DNA of 64,000 bases, from NCBI GenBank assembly GCA_022842845.1, contig JALHOT010000003.1, positions 124,001-188,000 on the forward strand, written 5' to 3'. The notes under the pieces are model-generated. The model had not been told where the DNA came from. It was given only the letters and a program-made list of their open reading frames with translations, and searched no databases. Numbering within the stretch: the stretch's first letter is position 1; each line of letters starts with the position of its first letter. Made by a program: the position numbers and the translations under genes. Origin of the DNA: Cyclobacteriaceae bacterium. GTDB lineage: Bacteria; Bacteroidota; Bacteroidia; Cytophagales; Cyclobacteriaceae. This document shows positions 9,552 through 17,970 of the stretch, piece after piece.

Positions 9552-9583
9552 TTTGAATATTGCGAGGCTTTTAGCGATATTTG
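9552..9583 (+). promoter_or_regulatory. Probable promoter of the rpmB-rpmG-DUF4295 operon
   Basis: A -33 type TTTG at 9552-9555 is followed, after 20 bases, by GATATTTG at 9576-9583. The second element matches seven of eight positions of the Bacteroidota -7 consensus TAnnTTTG. Transcription would start about 5-7 bases downstream, leaving a leader of roughly 30 bases before the rpmB ATG at 9622. Confidence 0.55.
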
Positions 9584-9621
9584 CAGTCCCTTTTCGAGAA
9601 GGGCTTAAAAATCAAGAGATT

Positions 9622-9861
9622 ATGGCACGAGTTTGCGAAATTTCAGGCAAGAGGCCTCAGGTAGGAAACAACGTTTCCCACGCTAACAACAAGACTAAAA
9701 GAAGATTTTACCCAAATCTTCAAAAGAAGCGTTTCTACCTGCCGGAAGAAGACCGTTGGATTACCCTGAAGGTATCGACTAAAGTCATCAAGACTATCAA
9801 CAAAAACGGCATTTACGCAGTATTGAAAGAAGCTGCCCAAAAAGGCACTTTACTCGCTTAA
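9622..9861 (+). CDS. rpmB: Large-subunit ribosomal protein bL28
   Basis: 79 residues from the ATG at 9622. A longer open frame extends upstream, but only this start gives the canonical [20 protein letters not shown] beginning. The [19 protein letters not shown] and [18 protein letters not shown] blocks are typical of bL28. The protein binds 23S rRNA at the E-site side of the large subunit. It is first in a three-gene ribosomal operon (rpmB-rpmG-DUF4295) with 18-21 base gaps, an arrangement common in Bacteroidota. No Shine-Dalgarno is needed to justify the start, since this phylum seldom uses one. Confidence 0.97.
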   Translation: MARVCEISGKRPQVGNNVSHANNKTKRRFYPNLQKKRFYLPEEDRWITLKVSTKVIKTINKNGIYAVLKEAAQKGTLLA

Positions 9862-9879
9862 TATTAAAGACACAAGGCA

Positions 9880-10062
9880 ATGGCTAAGAAAGGCAACAGA
9901 ATACAGGTGATCCTTGAGTGCACAGAGCACAAAACGAGCGGCATGCCGGGCATGAGCCGCTATATCACTACAAAAAACCGCAAAAACACTACCGAGCGTA
10001 TTGAATTAAAGAAGTACAATCCGGTAATGAAGAAAATGACGGTTCACAAAGAAATTAAGTAA
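9880..10062 (+). CDS. rpmG: Large-subunit ribosomal protein bL33
   Basis: 60 residues, the normal bL33 length. The sequence begins [18 protein letters not shown] and contains the [10 protein letters not shown] block and a LKKYNP ending region typical of bL33. Only one cysteine (in LECTEH) is present rather than the CxxC pairs of zinc-binding forms, so this is the zinc-independent type. It sits between rpmB (18 bases upstream) and the DUF4295 gene (21 bases downstream) and is surely cotranscribed with both. Confidence 0.97.
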   Translation: MAKKGNRIQVILECTEHKTSGMPGMSRYITTKNRKNTTERIELKKYNPVMKKMTVHKEIK

Positions 10063-10083
10063 CACGACTAATCATACAAAGTC

Positions 10084-10239
10084 ATGGCAAAGAAGGTAGT
10101 TGCAACGCTAAAAAAAGGTGATAACAAGAGCTTCGCGAAAGTAATTCGTGCGGTAAAGTCTGAAAAGACTGGTGCTTACTCTTTTAGAGAAGAAATCGTT
10201 CCGGCTGAACTCGTGAAAGAAACCCTTTCACAGAAGTAA
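10084..10239 (+). CDS. DUF4295 small basic protein, ribosome-associated
   Basis: A 51-residue gene (MAKKVVATLKKGDNKSFAKV at the N-terminus, ending ELVKETLSQK) read directly from the sequence. It matches the DUF4295 family, which occurs almost only in Bacteroidota and nearly always directly after rpmG. The basic composition, small size and position argue for a ribosomal protein; a Bacteroidota-specific large-subunit protein has been reported from Flavobacterium ribosome structures, and I believe this is that family, but I cannot confirm it here. A strong terminator hairpin follows 24 bases downstream, closing the operon. Confidence 0.9.
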   Translation: MAKKVVATLKKGDNKSFAKVIRAVKSEKTGAYSFREEIVPAELVKETLSQK

Positions 10240-10262
10240 TCAAGACGGCTCAATGCAAAAGG

Positions 10263-10287
10263 AAGTCCCCCCGTGGGACTTTTTTTA
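10263..10287 (+). terminator. Rho-independent terminator of the rpmB operon
   Basis: AAGTCCC at 10263-10269 pairs with GGGACTT at 10275-10281 around a five-base loop, followed by an uninterrupted T run to 10287. It lies 24 bases after the DUF4295 stop codon and separates the ribosomal operon from the cupin gene. Confidence 0.88.
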
Positions 10288-10328
10288 TTTATATTCATGG
10301 CTCAGCAAGCCTGAATAATTGTTTAAGC

Positions 10329-10679
10329 ATGCACATTCCTTTTCAAAGCATCGATTGGAGCCTTATTGAACGGACAATTCATCCAGGAGAGACCGGCACA
10401 TCTTTCTGGCAAACGCTGCAGTACAATGGGCTTCGTATTAGATTGGTGGAATATTCGGCTAATTACAAGGCGGATCACTGGTGCGAGAAAGGACACATCG
10501 TGTATTGTTTAGAAGGTGAATTTGAAAGTGAGCTGAAGACTGGTGAAAAATATACGCTGCGTAAAGGCATGACCTATGTCGTTTCTGATGAACTGAGCTC
10601 GCATCGATCTTTGAGCAAGAATGGCGTAAAACTCCTTATCGTGGATGGGGATTTTTTAAAGACTCATTCCTCACATTAA
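10329..10679 (+). CDS. Small cupin-fold protein (DHCW-motif type)
   Basis: 116 residues forming a single cupin barrel. The metal-binding region is ADHWCEKGHIVYCLEGE, with His residues and a glutamate placed as in cupin motif 1, and SDELSSHRSLS as motif 2. The Asp-His-Trp-Cys cluster resembles the DHCW-motif cupin family of small uncharacterised proteins. It is cytoplasmic (no signal peptide) and probably binds a divalent metal, but the substrate is unknown. It lies 24 bases upstream of ftsY on the same strand and could be cotranscribed with it. Confidence 0.8.
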   Translation: MHIPFQSIDWSLIERTIHPGETGTSFWQTLQYNGLRIRLVEYSANYKADHWCEKGHIVYCLEGEFESELKTGEKYTLRKGMTYVVSDELSSHRSLSKNGVKLLIVDGDFLKTHSSH

Positions 10680-10703
10680 TATTGAATTGACATTGTAATA
10701 CTT

Positions 10704-11654
10704 ATGTTCGGTCTGTTTAACAAAGAAAAAAAAGAATCGCTCGATAAGGGGCTCGAGAAAACCAAAGAAAGCTTCTTTGCTAAACTCAGCAAAGCAATCG
10801 TAGGTAAATCCAGCGTTGATGACGAAGTATTAGATAACCTGGAGGAAATACTGGTGGCCTCAGATGTTGGCATTAACACTACAGTAAAAATTATTGAACG
10901 TATACAGCAACGCGTGGCCCGAGATAAATATATGGGCACCAGCGAGCTTGACAATATATTAAGAGAAGAGGTAGCTGCGCTTCTTTCCGACACAAGCGAT
11001 ACAGACCTCAAAGAATTTGAAACACCTCTGGACATTAAGCCATATGTAATCATGGTGGTTGGGGTAAATGGCGTGGGTAAAACAACTACCATTGGCAAAC
11101 TCTCTGCCCAATACAAAAAAGCAGGGAAGAAGGTAGTATTGGGTGCCGCAGATACATTCAGAGCAGCTGCAGTAGATCAACTTAAACTTTGGGGCGAGCG
11201 TGTTGGCGTTCCTGTCATCGCTAAAGGCATGAACACCGACCCATCAGCAGTTGCCTTTGAAGCCGTGCAGGCAGGGGTAGAACAAGGAGCAGATGTGGTC
11301 ATCATTGACACAGCGGGGCGACTACATACGAAAGTGAATTTGATGAGCGAACTTTCTAAAATTAAGCGCGTCATGCAAAAAGTTGTACCCGATGCACCTC
11401 ACGATGTTATGCTGGTACTTGATGGCAGTACTGGTCAAAATGCCATGGTGCAAGCCCGGGAGTTTACCAAAGCTACAGAAGTAAGCTCTTTGGCTATTAC
11501 TAAGTTAGATGGAACCGCTAAGGGTGGCGTTGTTATTGGCATCTCAGACGAATTCAGAATTCCTGTGCGCTACATTGGTGTGGGAGAAAAAGTGGAAGAC
11601 CTCCAGGTTTTTGATAAGCGAGCTTTTGTAGATTCTCTGTTTAAGAAAGACTAA
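10704..11654 (+). CDS. ftsY: Signal recognition particle receptor FtsY
   Basis: 316 residues. FtsY is the membrane-associated GTPase that docks the SRP-ribosome complex at SecYEG. The N-terminal helical domain (about 20-95) leads into the G domain with GVNGVGKTT (120-128), the insertion-box DTFRAAAVDQL (150-160), DTAGRLHTK (202-210), TKLDGTAKGG (266-275) and the closing GVGEKVEDLQVF. The acidic A-domain of enterobacterial FtsY is absent and the N-terminus is short and lysine-rich, as is usual in Bacteroidota. It ends 3 bases from the convergent DUF6048-like gene. Confidence 0.97.
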   Translation: MFGLFNKEKKESLDKGLEKTKESFFAKLSKAIVGKSSVDDEVLDNLEEILVASDVGINTTVKIIERIQQRVARDKYMGTSELDNILREEVAALLSDTSDTDLKEFETPLDIKPYVIMVVGVNGVGKTTTIGKLSAQYKKAGKKVVLGAADTFRAAAVDQLKLWGERVGVPVIAKGMNTDPSAVAFEAVQAGVEQGADVVIIDTAGRLHTKVNLMSELSKIKRVMQKVVPDAPHDVMLVLDGSTGQNAMVQAREFTKATEVSSLAITKLDGTAKGGVVIGISDEFRIPVRYIGVGEKVEDLQVFDKRAFVDSLFKKD

Positions 11655-11657
11655 AAG

Positions 11658-12326
11658 TTATTTCGCTTTTCTGATTGGCAATTTAACCAAGGCATAATAA
11701 CTAAAGCCCCAGGTGGTAGGTCTGTCGGTTGTGCCATAACCCGGCACATCAGTGGTTAACAGATCTCCACTGTCATCTAGCTTTAAGCTGAACTTAAAAC
11801 GGGCAGTATAGCCAAGCCAGAAAATTTTCCACACCTTAATACGCATGCCTGTTGTTAGCTCCATCCAACGAGCGGTTAATGATTCGTTCTGCAAGGTCTG
11901 GTTATACGAACCCCAAACAGGATCGCTGGTGATAATAGTAGCTTCCTCATCATAAGTAGCCCTTCCATACCTGGCCCCAAGGAAAAACATATTTTTCTCA
12001 GGATCCTTCTTCATAAAATTAACATCTACCCCGGCTCTCCAGTAATCTCCTGTATTCGTATAAGTGCTACCATTAACAGACGCAAAGCTTCTGGCGCTAT
12101 TACCAATTTCCACAGTTGGGTAATAGCGATATAGATCTACATCCACTGAAGCCTCGAAGCCATCGAAGGTATTAACAAGAGCAGCTCTTCCCGGGGAAAC
12201 AAGATCATACCCTAAACGAATACCAGTAGGTATAAAGGCTTTTGCATTGACAGAGTCTTTCTTTTGCGAAAAAGCAAAATGACTTGTCAAAAGGATAATC
12301 AGCAATATGTTATTGAAAGGCCGCAA
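11658..12326 (-). CDS. DUF6048-like outer-membrane-associated protein
   Basis: 222 residues starting at a TTG (12326); no in-frame ATG lies nearby and the start gives a proper signal peptide (MRPFNNILLIILLTSHFAFS). The mature part is beta-rich with alternating strands (GIRLGYDLVSPGRAAL, FEASVDVDLYRYYPTVEIG, NMFFLGARYGRATYDEE, KIFWLGYTARFKFSLKL), consistent with a small outer-membrane barrel. It matches my memory of the Bacteroidota DUF6048 family, which is usually paired with a lipoprotein such as the one upstream. The start overlaps the 3' end of that gene by 17 bases, implying translational coupling. Function unknown. Confidence 0.8.
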   Translation of the reverse strand: MRPFNNILLIILLTSHFAFSQKKDSVNAKAFIPTGIRLGYDLVSPGRAALVNTFDGFEASVDVDLYRYYPTVEIGNSARSFASVNGSTYTNTGDYWRAGVDVNFMKKDPEKNMFFLGARYGRATYDEEATIITSDPVWGSYNQTLQNESLTARWMELTTGMRIKVWKIFWLGYTARFKFSLKLDDSGDLLTTDVPGYGTTDRPTTWGFSYYALVKLPIRKAK

Positions 12327-13143
12327 AATTTATTTTCGGTGGATCGTAAATACTATCAGTCACGTAACGGCTGCTTTCAACCATTTCCATATCAAAAACA
12401 TCAGCACTGGCTCTTACATTAGTAATAAATGTTTGCTCACCACACACCTGGTATACAGTTTTACGCACAAGGTTGTAGGTGAAGGTAAGTTTGGCTTCGG
12501 TGTTATCGCTAAACTGTAAAGTAATCCGTGTGCTGCTGGCATTGCTGTTGAGCGGCAAGTTCATGAAGCTCAAAGAGCCTGCAGAAGGGTAAATTGTAAA
12601 GGCTTGAAAATCTGCCGAGGTGCTTTTTACTACCACTGTATCGCGGATTACACCCCTGGAAGCATTTTGCTTAAAGGCAATTCGCACCATATTATTTCTA
12701 GGGCATCGATAAACACCTATATGTGCCGAATTGCCACCGGGTGTGCTGGATAGCACTCTCACAGAATCACCGGATGGACTTGAAACCGTTAAATCAGAAA
12801 GTTGAAAGCGAGGACCACACTCTTCAGACACGAACTGCGGCTGAACCCTGTACCCAATCGCTAAAAGTCGTGTCCGCTCCACATCATCCAACACAACCGA
12901 AATAGTATTTTTAGTAAAATCGAGCGGTAATAACGCCCCTGTGTTTCTTAAGGCAAAAACACTATCCAGGCCTACAATACTTACCGCCTCAATGGCCACA
13001 GTATCCAAGGCCCCATCCGCTATTTTACGGTATGAGATATTAACCGAATTATTAATCAGGTTAAAGCAATCGGGTTGCTCAAGGCAGGCGGCTACCAACA
13101 CGCAAAACACCAAAACAGAAGCCCTTTTGATCACCTTGTTCAT
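12310..13143 (-). CDS. DUF6452-like lipoprotein
   Basis: 277 residues from the ATG at 13143; upstream extension to 13188 would spoil the signal sequence. A lipoprotein signal is evident: MNKVIKRASVLVFCVLVAAC, with the lipid-modified Cys following VAA. The mature part begins LEQPDCFNLINNSVNISY and is beta-sandwich-like. Paired with the DUF6048-like gene downstream (17-base overlap), it matches the DUF6452-DUF6048 gene pair seen in many Bacteroidota. It probably sits at the inner face of the outer membrane together with its partner. A consensus promoter element lies 11 bases upstream of the start. Confidence 0.8.
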   Translation of the reverse strand: MNKVIKRASVLVFCVLVAACLEQPDCFNLINNSVNISYRKIADGALDTVAIEAVSIVGLDSVFALRNTGALLPLDFTKNTISVVLDDVERTRLLAIGYRVQPQFVSEECGPRFQLSDLTVSSPSGDSVRVLSSTPGGNSAHIGVYRCPRNNMVRIAFKQNASRGVIRDTVVVKSTSADFQAFTIYPSAGSLSFMNLPLNSNASSTRITLQFSDNTEAKLTFTYNLVRKTVYQVCGEQTFITNVRASADVFDMEMVESSRYVTDSIYDPPKINFAAFQ

Positions 13144-13153
13144 AAATAATGGG

Positions 13154-13161
13154 CAAAGATA
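13154..13161 (-). promoter_or_regulatory. -7 promoter element for the DUF6452/DUF6048 pair
   Basis: On the minus strand the bases read TATCTTTG, an exact match to the Bacteroidota -7 consensus TAnnTTTG. It ends 10 bases before the ATG at 13143, so the transcript would have a leader of only a few bases. No matching -33 TTTG is seen. Confidence 0.5.
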
Positions 13162-13202
13162 AGGGAAGGCAGGGAAGGACAAACCCATCGCATTATTTTT
13201 AG

Positions 13203-13210
13203 TATTTTTG
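13203..13210 (+). promoter_or_regulatory. -7 promoter element for rimO
   Basis: TATTTTTG matches TAnnTTTG exactly and is followed by CAGTCC, the same tail seen after the rpmB element. It lies 26 bases before the rimO TTG start, divergent from the element at 13154-13161. Confidence 0.55.
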
Positions 13211-13236
13211 CAGTCCGATTAAAAGAGGGGAAATCA

Positions 13237-14550
13237 TTGAAAACCAAGGGGATTAAGAACACAAAAGTTAACATCGTTACTTTAGGCTGCTCTAAAAACG
13301 TAGTGGATTCAGAAGTATTGTTAACACAATTGAGAGGCAACGGCATTGACGCTACGCACGAGGCAAAAGAAGATGATGCCAGCGTGGTGGTAATCAACAC
13401 TTGTGGCTTTATTGATAATGCAAAACAAGAGTCTATCGACACTATTTTGCGCTATGTAGATGCAAAAGAGGAGGGCATTGTAGACAAGGTGTATGTTACC
13501 GGTTGCCTTTCACAACGCTATAAAGATGATCTGGAAAAAGAAATCCCACAGGTGGATGCCTGGTTTGGTACCCGCGACCTTTCACGCTTACTCAAAACAT
13601 TCAAAGCCGATTATAAACATGAGTTGGTGGGTGAGCGTATCCTTACCAATCCAAGCCACTTCGCCTACCTGAAAATTTCAGAGGGTTGTGACAGACCATG
13701 TTCATTTTGTGCTATCCCCCTGATGAGAGGCGGTCATATTTCACGACCTATCGAAGAGCTCGTGAAAGAAGCCCGTAATCTGGCTAAAAATGGCACCAAA
13801 GAATTACTGCTGATCGCGCAAGATTCTACCTATTATGGGCTGGATCTGTACAAAAAAAGAAACCTGGCCGACCTCTTAAAAAATTTATCTGATGTTGAAG
13901 GGATAGACTGGATCCGTCTGCACTATGCCTTTCCATCGGGATTTCCAATGGATGCGCTGCAAGTGATGGCCGAGCGACCCAACATTTGTAAATACATAGA
14001 CATACCACTGCAACATGGTTCAACCCGCATGCTGCAACTAATGCGCAGAGGCATTACACGCGAGAAGACCGAAGAACTGCTGGACACCATACGTGAAAAA
14101 GTTCCGGGTATTGCCATTCGCACCACCATGATTGCCGGCCACCCCGGTGAGACGCAGGCAGAGTTTGAAGAGATGACGACCTTCATCGAAAGATCACGCT
14201 TTGACCGCCTCGGAGTCTTTGGCTATTCGCATGAAGAAAATACACACTCAGGCAATATGCAAGATGATGTGCCTGAAGAAGTAAAGCAGCAGCGTGTTGA
14301 TGACATTATGGAACTGCAGCAAAGCATTTCTTACGAGTTGAACCAGGAAAAAATTGGCAAGACCTACAAGGTGTTAATTGACCGTAAAGAAGGCGGGGAG
14401 TTTATCGGAAGAACGGAACACGATTCACCTGAAGTTGATAATGAAGTCATCATTTCTGCCAAAGACAATTACCTGAGAATTGGGGACTTTGTGCAGGTCA
14501 AAATTGAAGATGCCAGCGAATTCGACCTACACGGCAGCGTAGTAAGTTGA
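13237..14550 (+). CDS. rimO: Ribosomal protein S12 methylthiotransferase RimO
   Basis: 437 residues from a TTG start at 13237, preceded by a purine-rich AAAAGAGGGGAAA stretch. RimO adds a methylthio group to Asp88 of ribosomal protein S12 using radical SAM chemistry. The UPF0004 domain has its three cluster cysteines (Cys18 in LGCSKN, Cys56 in NTCGF, Cys90 in TGCLSQR). The radical SAM domain has CDRPCSFC (Cys151, 155, 158), and a TRAM domain follows at the C-terminus (roughly 375-437). The PxMRGGHISR segment is diagnostic for RimO over MiaB. It follows ftsY at a distance and precedes bshC on the same strand. Confidence 0.96.
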   Translation: MKTKGIKNTKVNIVTLGCSKNVVDSEVLLTQLRGNGIDATHEAKEDDASVVVINTCGFIDNAKQESIDTILRYVDAKEEGIVDKVYVTGCLSQRYKDDLEKEIPQVDAWFGTRDLSRLLKTFKADYKHELVGERILTNPSHFAYLKISEGCDRPCSFCAIPLMRGGHISRPIEELVKEARNLAKNGTKELLLIAQDSTYYGLDLYKKRNLADLLKNLSDVEGIDWIRLHYAFPSGFPMDALQVMAERPNICKYIDIPLQHGSTRMLQLMRRGITREKTEELLDTIREKVPGIAIRTTMIAGHPGETQAEFEEMTTFIERSRFDRLGVFGYSHEENTHSGNMQDDVPEEVKQQRVDDIMELQQSISYELNQEKIGKTYKVLIDRKEGGEFIGRTEHDSPEVDNEVIISAKDNYLRIGDFVQVKIEDASEFDLHGSVVS

Positions 14551-14600
14551 CACTCATGTAAAATCTGTGAACTTTCTCCAACAATTGCCGTTATTGGCAA

Positions 14601-14608
14601 TATGTTTG
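14601..14608 (+). promoter_or_regulatory. -7 promoter element for bshC
   Basis: TATGTTTG is an exact TAnnTTTG match 23 bases upstream of the bshC ATG, in the 81-base gap after rimO. It suggests bshC has its own transcription start. Confidence 0.5.
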
Positions 14609-14631
14609 GTGCTTATCCTGTTTGCTGATCT

Positions 14632-16194
14632 ATGAAAACTCAAAAGCTTCCTTTTGAAAAAACTAATGCGTTTACACCTTTCTTCGTAGATTTTGTAAGC
14701 CAAAAGGAAAGTCTTCAAAAGTTCTATCATCGTTTTCCGGCAAAGGAATCCTTCGCTGACCAAATTCAGGAAAAAGCTAAAAACTATCCTCAACACAATA
14801 GAAATACACTTGTAGCAGCACTCCATAAGCAATATGAAGGATTAACCCTTAGTGAGGCCGTTGGTCAAAATCTTAAAGCACTCGAAAGCGAAAAAACTTT
14901 TACCATCACCACTGGGCACCAGCTAAATATTTTTACAGGACCTCTTTACTTCATATATAAAATTGTAGCGGTTATCAATGCTTGCAAGGAGCTTAAAGCC
15001 CTTTACCCAGACTATAATTTTGTACCCGTCTATTGGATGGCCACAGAAGACCACGACTATGACGAAATAAAATCGTTCAGACTCTACGACAAAAAGTACA
15101 CTTGGGAAACCCAGCAGGCTGGTGCCGTAGGCCGATTTCATACCGAGGAGTTCAAACAACTGCTAACAGAAATCCCTGGTAATATTGAGGTTTTCAAAAA
15201 AGCATATACACAGCACAACACACTTGCTGCAGCCGTGCGCGCCTACATCAACGATCTATTCGGTGCAGAAGGACTACTCGTGGTAGATGGTGACGATAAA
15301 ACACTCAAAGCACTCTTTAAAGAAGTAATGAAAGACGATGTGTTTAAGCACACCGCCAAAGAAAAGGTTGATAAAACAAATACTGAATTAGAAGCGCTTG
15401 GTTATAAACCTCAAATCTTCTGCCGCGAGATTAATTTCTTTTACCTCGACAATCAGCTACGCAGCAGAATAGAACAAAAGGGAGATGTGTTTGAAGTGGT
15501 GGATACCCCGCTTAAATTTTCTGCCCAAGAGCTTGAACAACTCATTGAGACTAATCCTGAAAAGTTTAGCCCCAATGTAATTTTGCGGCCACTCTATGAA
15601 GAAGTGATCATGCCTAACCTCGCTTACTGTGGTGGCCCGGCAGAAGTGGTGTACTGGTTACAACTCAAAGATGTCTTCAAATATTTTAATACCACCTTTC
15701 CCATTTTGTTACCCCGTAGCTTCGGCCTGGTAATCGATGAGCCCACCCAACGTAAAATCGAAAGATCAGGATTGGGCTTAGAAGAAATTTTCTTGGAAAA
15801 GAACTATCTGTTTAATCACTATATACTCAAGCTATCGCGCGAGAAGCTTTTGATGAATGACGAAAGAGATTTGATTGAAAAACAATTTGCTGCAATTAAA
15901 CAACAAGCAAGTAAGATCGATCTGAGCCTTAGCCTTATGATTGCTGCCGAAACACGCAGAATGCAAAAGAGTCTTGAAAAAATTGAGCAGAAATTCTTAA
16001 AAGCAGAAAAGCGAAAGCAAAGTGATAAACTTGGTCAAATAGAAGCCATTAAAAACGCTTTGTACCCCAAGGGCAGTTTACAAGAGCGAACCGATAACTT
16101 CCTTAATTTTTATCAGTCAAATCCAAACTTCATCAAGCTGCTGCTTGAAAGTTTTGATCCTTTCGATCTTCGCTTCAACGTTATATACCTTTGA
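14632..16194 (+). CDS. bshC: Bacillithiol biosynthesis cysteine-adding enzyme BshC
   Basis: 520 residues, matching the usual 520-540 length of BshC. The enzyme is thought to join cysteine to glucosaminyl-malate, the last step of bacillithiol synthesis, giving the main low-molecular-weight thiol of many Bacteroidota and Firmicutes. Diagnostic segments are TTGHQLNIFTGPLYFIYK, the VYWMATEDHDYDEI catalytic-site region, and the late GGPAEVVYWLQLK and FPILLPRSFG blocks; a long coiled helix follows at about 400-470. bshA and bshB are not in the window. It has its own promoter-like element at 14601 and is followed by 5-formyl-THF cyclo-ligase 49 bases on. Confidence 0.95.
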   Translation: MKTQKLPFEKTNAFTPFFVDFVSQKESLQKFYHRFPAKESFADQIQEKAKNYPQHNRNTLVAALHKQYEGLTLSEAVGQNLKALESEKTFTITTGHQLNIFTGPLYFIYKIVAVINACKELKALYPDYNFVPVYWMATEDHDYDEIKSFRLYDKKYTWETQQAGAVGRFHTEEFKQLLTEIPGNIEVFKKAYTQHNTLAAAVRAYINDLFGAEGLLVVDGDDKTLKALFKEVMKDDVFKHTAKEKVDKTNTELEALGYKPQIFCREINFFYLDNQLRSRIEQKGDVFEVVDTPLKFSAQELEQLIETNPEKFSPNVILRPLYEEVIMPNLAYCGGPAEVVYWLQLKDVFKYFNTTFPILLPRSFGLVIDEPTQRKIERSGLGLEEIFLEKNYLFNHYILKLSREKLLMNDERDLIEKQFAAIKQQASKIDLSLSLMIAAETRRMQKSLEKIEQKFLKAEKRKQSDKLGQIEAIKNALYPKGSLQERTDNFLNFYQSNPNFIKLLLESFDPFDLRFNVIYL

Positions 16195-16243
16195 GATTAA
16201 GTGCTTAACTTTCCAAATCTTCATCTTATCAAGAATTACTTTC

Positions 16244-16813
16244 ATGAAAAAGGCTGAGCTTCGGAAATTGTATCTCCAAAAGCGTCAATCGCTCAACGAA
16301 GCAAGCTACCTGCAGCTTTCTTTAGCATTATACCAAGCCTTTTTTGCTTATATAGATTTATCTTTCCTAAAAACAGTTCATGCTTTTTTACCCATTCGAG
16401 AAAAACGCGAACCAGACACCTGGTTAGTGATTGATCGCATCCGCAGAGAGTTTCCACACATCCGCTTATCGCTCCCGAAGATCAACACTGATGGTACGAT
16501 GGATAATATTTATTTTGAAGGATTGCATCAGTTAGAGAAAAATAACTGGGGTATAGAAGAACCCAGACATGGAGTACCCACACCTCCTAAAAAAATAGAT
16601 CTGGTATTAGTGCCTCTGTTATGTTTCGATGCCCTGGGAAATCGCGTAGGTTATGGCAAAGGATACTACGACCAACTACTGGCAGCCTGCCGGCCTGACG
16701 CAAAAAAAGTTGGACTTAGTCTATTTGATGAGTTTGTTGAAATTGATGACCTGCACGCTGGCGACACAAAGCTTACCCACTGTCTCACACCCAGTCAACT
16801 GATTACTTTTTAA
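16244..16813 (+). CDS. 5-formyltetrahydrofolate cyclo-ligase
   Basis: 189 residues from the ATG at 16244; an open frame extends upstream into the end of bshC but gives a non-family N-terminus. The enzyme converts 5-formyl-THF to 5,10-methenyl-THF with ATP, in the cytoplasm. Visible motifs are the N-terminal MKKAELRKLYLQKRQSL helix, the substrate-binding IREKREPDT and the ATP-binding GNRVGYGKGYYDQLL loop near the C-terminus, with DLVLVPLLCFD before it. Length is typical. Its last 11 bases overlap the convergent mnmD gene tail to tail. Confidence 0.95.
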   Translation: MKKAELRKLYLQKRQSLNEASYLQLSLALYQAFFAYIDLSFLKTVHAFLPIREKREPDTWLVIDRIRREFPHIRLSLPKINTDGTMDNIYFEGLHQLEKNNWGIEEPRHGVPTPPKKIDLVLVPLLCFDALGNRVGYGKGYYDQLLAACRPDAKKVGLSLFDEFVEIDDLHAGDTKLTHCLTPSQLITF

Positions 16814-17471
16814 TAGCTCTTAGCATCTCTCTTTTACCCGGAGGCCCAGACAAACTTTCAACCTCAAGCCCCAAAGATTTCAGATCGCGCTTCAATTGCC
16901 CTTTGGCACAATAGGTAACAAATACTCCACCCGGTGCAAGCATGCTGACTGCGTGGTTCAAAATGGGTAACTCCCACAACTCTGGCTGCTTATTGGGAGC
17001 GAATGCATCAAAATAAATAATGTGGTAATGATTAGTTGAGGGATTAAAGTGCTGAAGACTCTCCTCTCTTTTATGCAGAACAAAGAAGGGGTGTAACTTA
17101 ACTTCAGCATTCCATACAGCTTCATGTAAGGCATCAAAATACTTTCGATCAACCTCATCTGCATAGACTAACTGCTTCCACAATGCATGAGGCAAAGGAT
17201 AGGTCTCTAAAGAAGTATAATTGACCAAAACACTATGCTTTTTTGCATACTGAAAACTTAACCACGCATTTAAGCCTGTGCCAAAGCCCACTTCTAATAC
17301 GTGGATGTTTTCACTTTGATACTTGGTATTGTAAAAATCCAGACCTTGCTTGATGAAAACATAGAGCGACTCTTGCATAGCCCCATGGCGAGAATGATAG
17401 GTTTCATTCAATGCCACGTTGAGTAATGAGTGTGAGCCATCACCTGTCTCGATCAATTGAATTTCAGGCAT
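16803..17471 (-). CDS. mnmD: tRNA 5-methylaminomethyl-2-thiouridine methyltransferase MnmD
   Basis: 222 residues. The protein corresponds to the methyltransferase half of bifunctional MnmC, working as a stand-alone enzyme: it methylates nm5s2U34 in tRNA to mnm5s2U with SAM. The SAM site is EVGFGTGLNAWLS, and the catalytic-region motif is YFDAFAPNKQPELW, both diagnostic for the DUF752/MnmD family. There is no C-terminal FAD oxidase domain. It lies 6 bases after ispF and is the last gene of the M16 peptidase-ispF-mnmD operon. Its 3' end overlaps the cyclo-ligase gene by 11 bases. Confidence 0.93.
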   Translation of the reverse strand: MPEIQLIETGDGSHSLLNVALNETYHSRHGAMQESLYVFIKQGLDFYNTKYQSENIHVLEVGFGTGLNAWLSFQYAKKHSVLVNYTSLETYPLPHALWKQLVYADEVDRKYFDALHEAVWNAEVKLHPFFVLHKREESLQHFNPSTNHYHIIYFDAFAPNKQPELWELPILNHAVSMLAPGGVFVTYCAKGQLKRDLKSLGLEVESLSGPPGKREMLRAIKK

Positions 17472-17477
17472 GTAACA

Positions 17478-17957
17478 TTATTTATGAATAAGCGCTACTG
17501 CATAGGCACAAACGCCTTCCTCTCTGCCAACATAGCCCATCTTTTCATTAGTGGTTGCTTTAATCGACACAGCATCTTCTTCAACATGCATCAAAGGTGC
17601 CAGCACTTTTTTCATGGCATCAATATGCGGATTGATCTTTGGTTTTTCCAGGACAATGGTACAATCTACATTACCCACACGCCAACCCTTGTCTGCTAAT
17701 AACTTAATTACTTCAGTTAAAAAGAATTTACTATCCATCCCCTTCCAGCGATTGTCGGTATTAGCAAAGTGGTAACCTATATCACGGAGGTTGGCTGCAC
17801 CCAGTAAGGCATCGCACAATGCGTGAATTAAGACATCTGCATCAGAATGCCCAACGGCACCTTTAGGGGCATCTTGCAGTTTAATGCCTCCAAGAAAAAA
17901 GTCACGACCTGTCTCAAGTTCATGCACATCAAAGCCCATCCCTATGCGTATGTTCAT
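17478..17957 (-). CDS. ispF: 2-C-methyl-D-erythritol 2,4-cyclodiphosphate synthase IspF
   Basis: 159 residues, the standard length. IspF makes the cyclic diphosphate in the MEP pathway of isoprenoid synthesis and works as a trimer with Zn at each interface. Metal ligands are Asp10 and His12 in GFDVHE and His45 in VLIHALCDA; the substrate loop GHSDADV precedes it, and ATTNEKMGYVGREEG near the C-terminus is the CDP-binding block. It is 13 bases downstream of the M16 peptidase gene and 6 bases upstream of mnmD, in one operon. Confidence 0.97.
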   Translation of the reverse strand: MNIRIGMGFDVHELETGRDFFLGGIKLQDAPKGAVGHSDADVLIHALCDALLGAANLRDIGYHFANTDNRWKGMDSKFFLTEVIKLLADKGWRVGNVDCTIVLEKPKINPHIDAMKKVLAPLMHVEEDAVSIKATTNEKMGYVGREEGVCAYAVALIHK

Positions 17958-17970
17958 TGCCTAAATTTTA

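Noticed and set aside
13144-13236. Small gene or ncRNA between the DUF6452 gene and rimO
   Set aside because: The gap is explained by two divergent promoter elements; no open frame or stable hairpin is seen.
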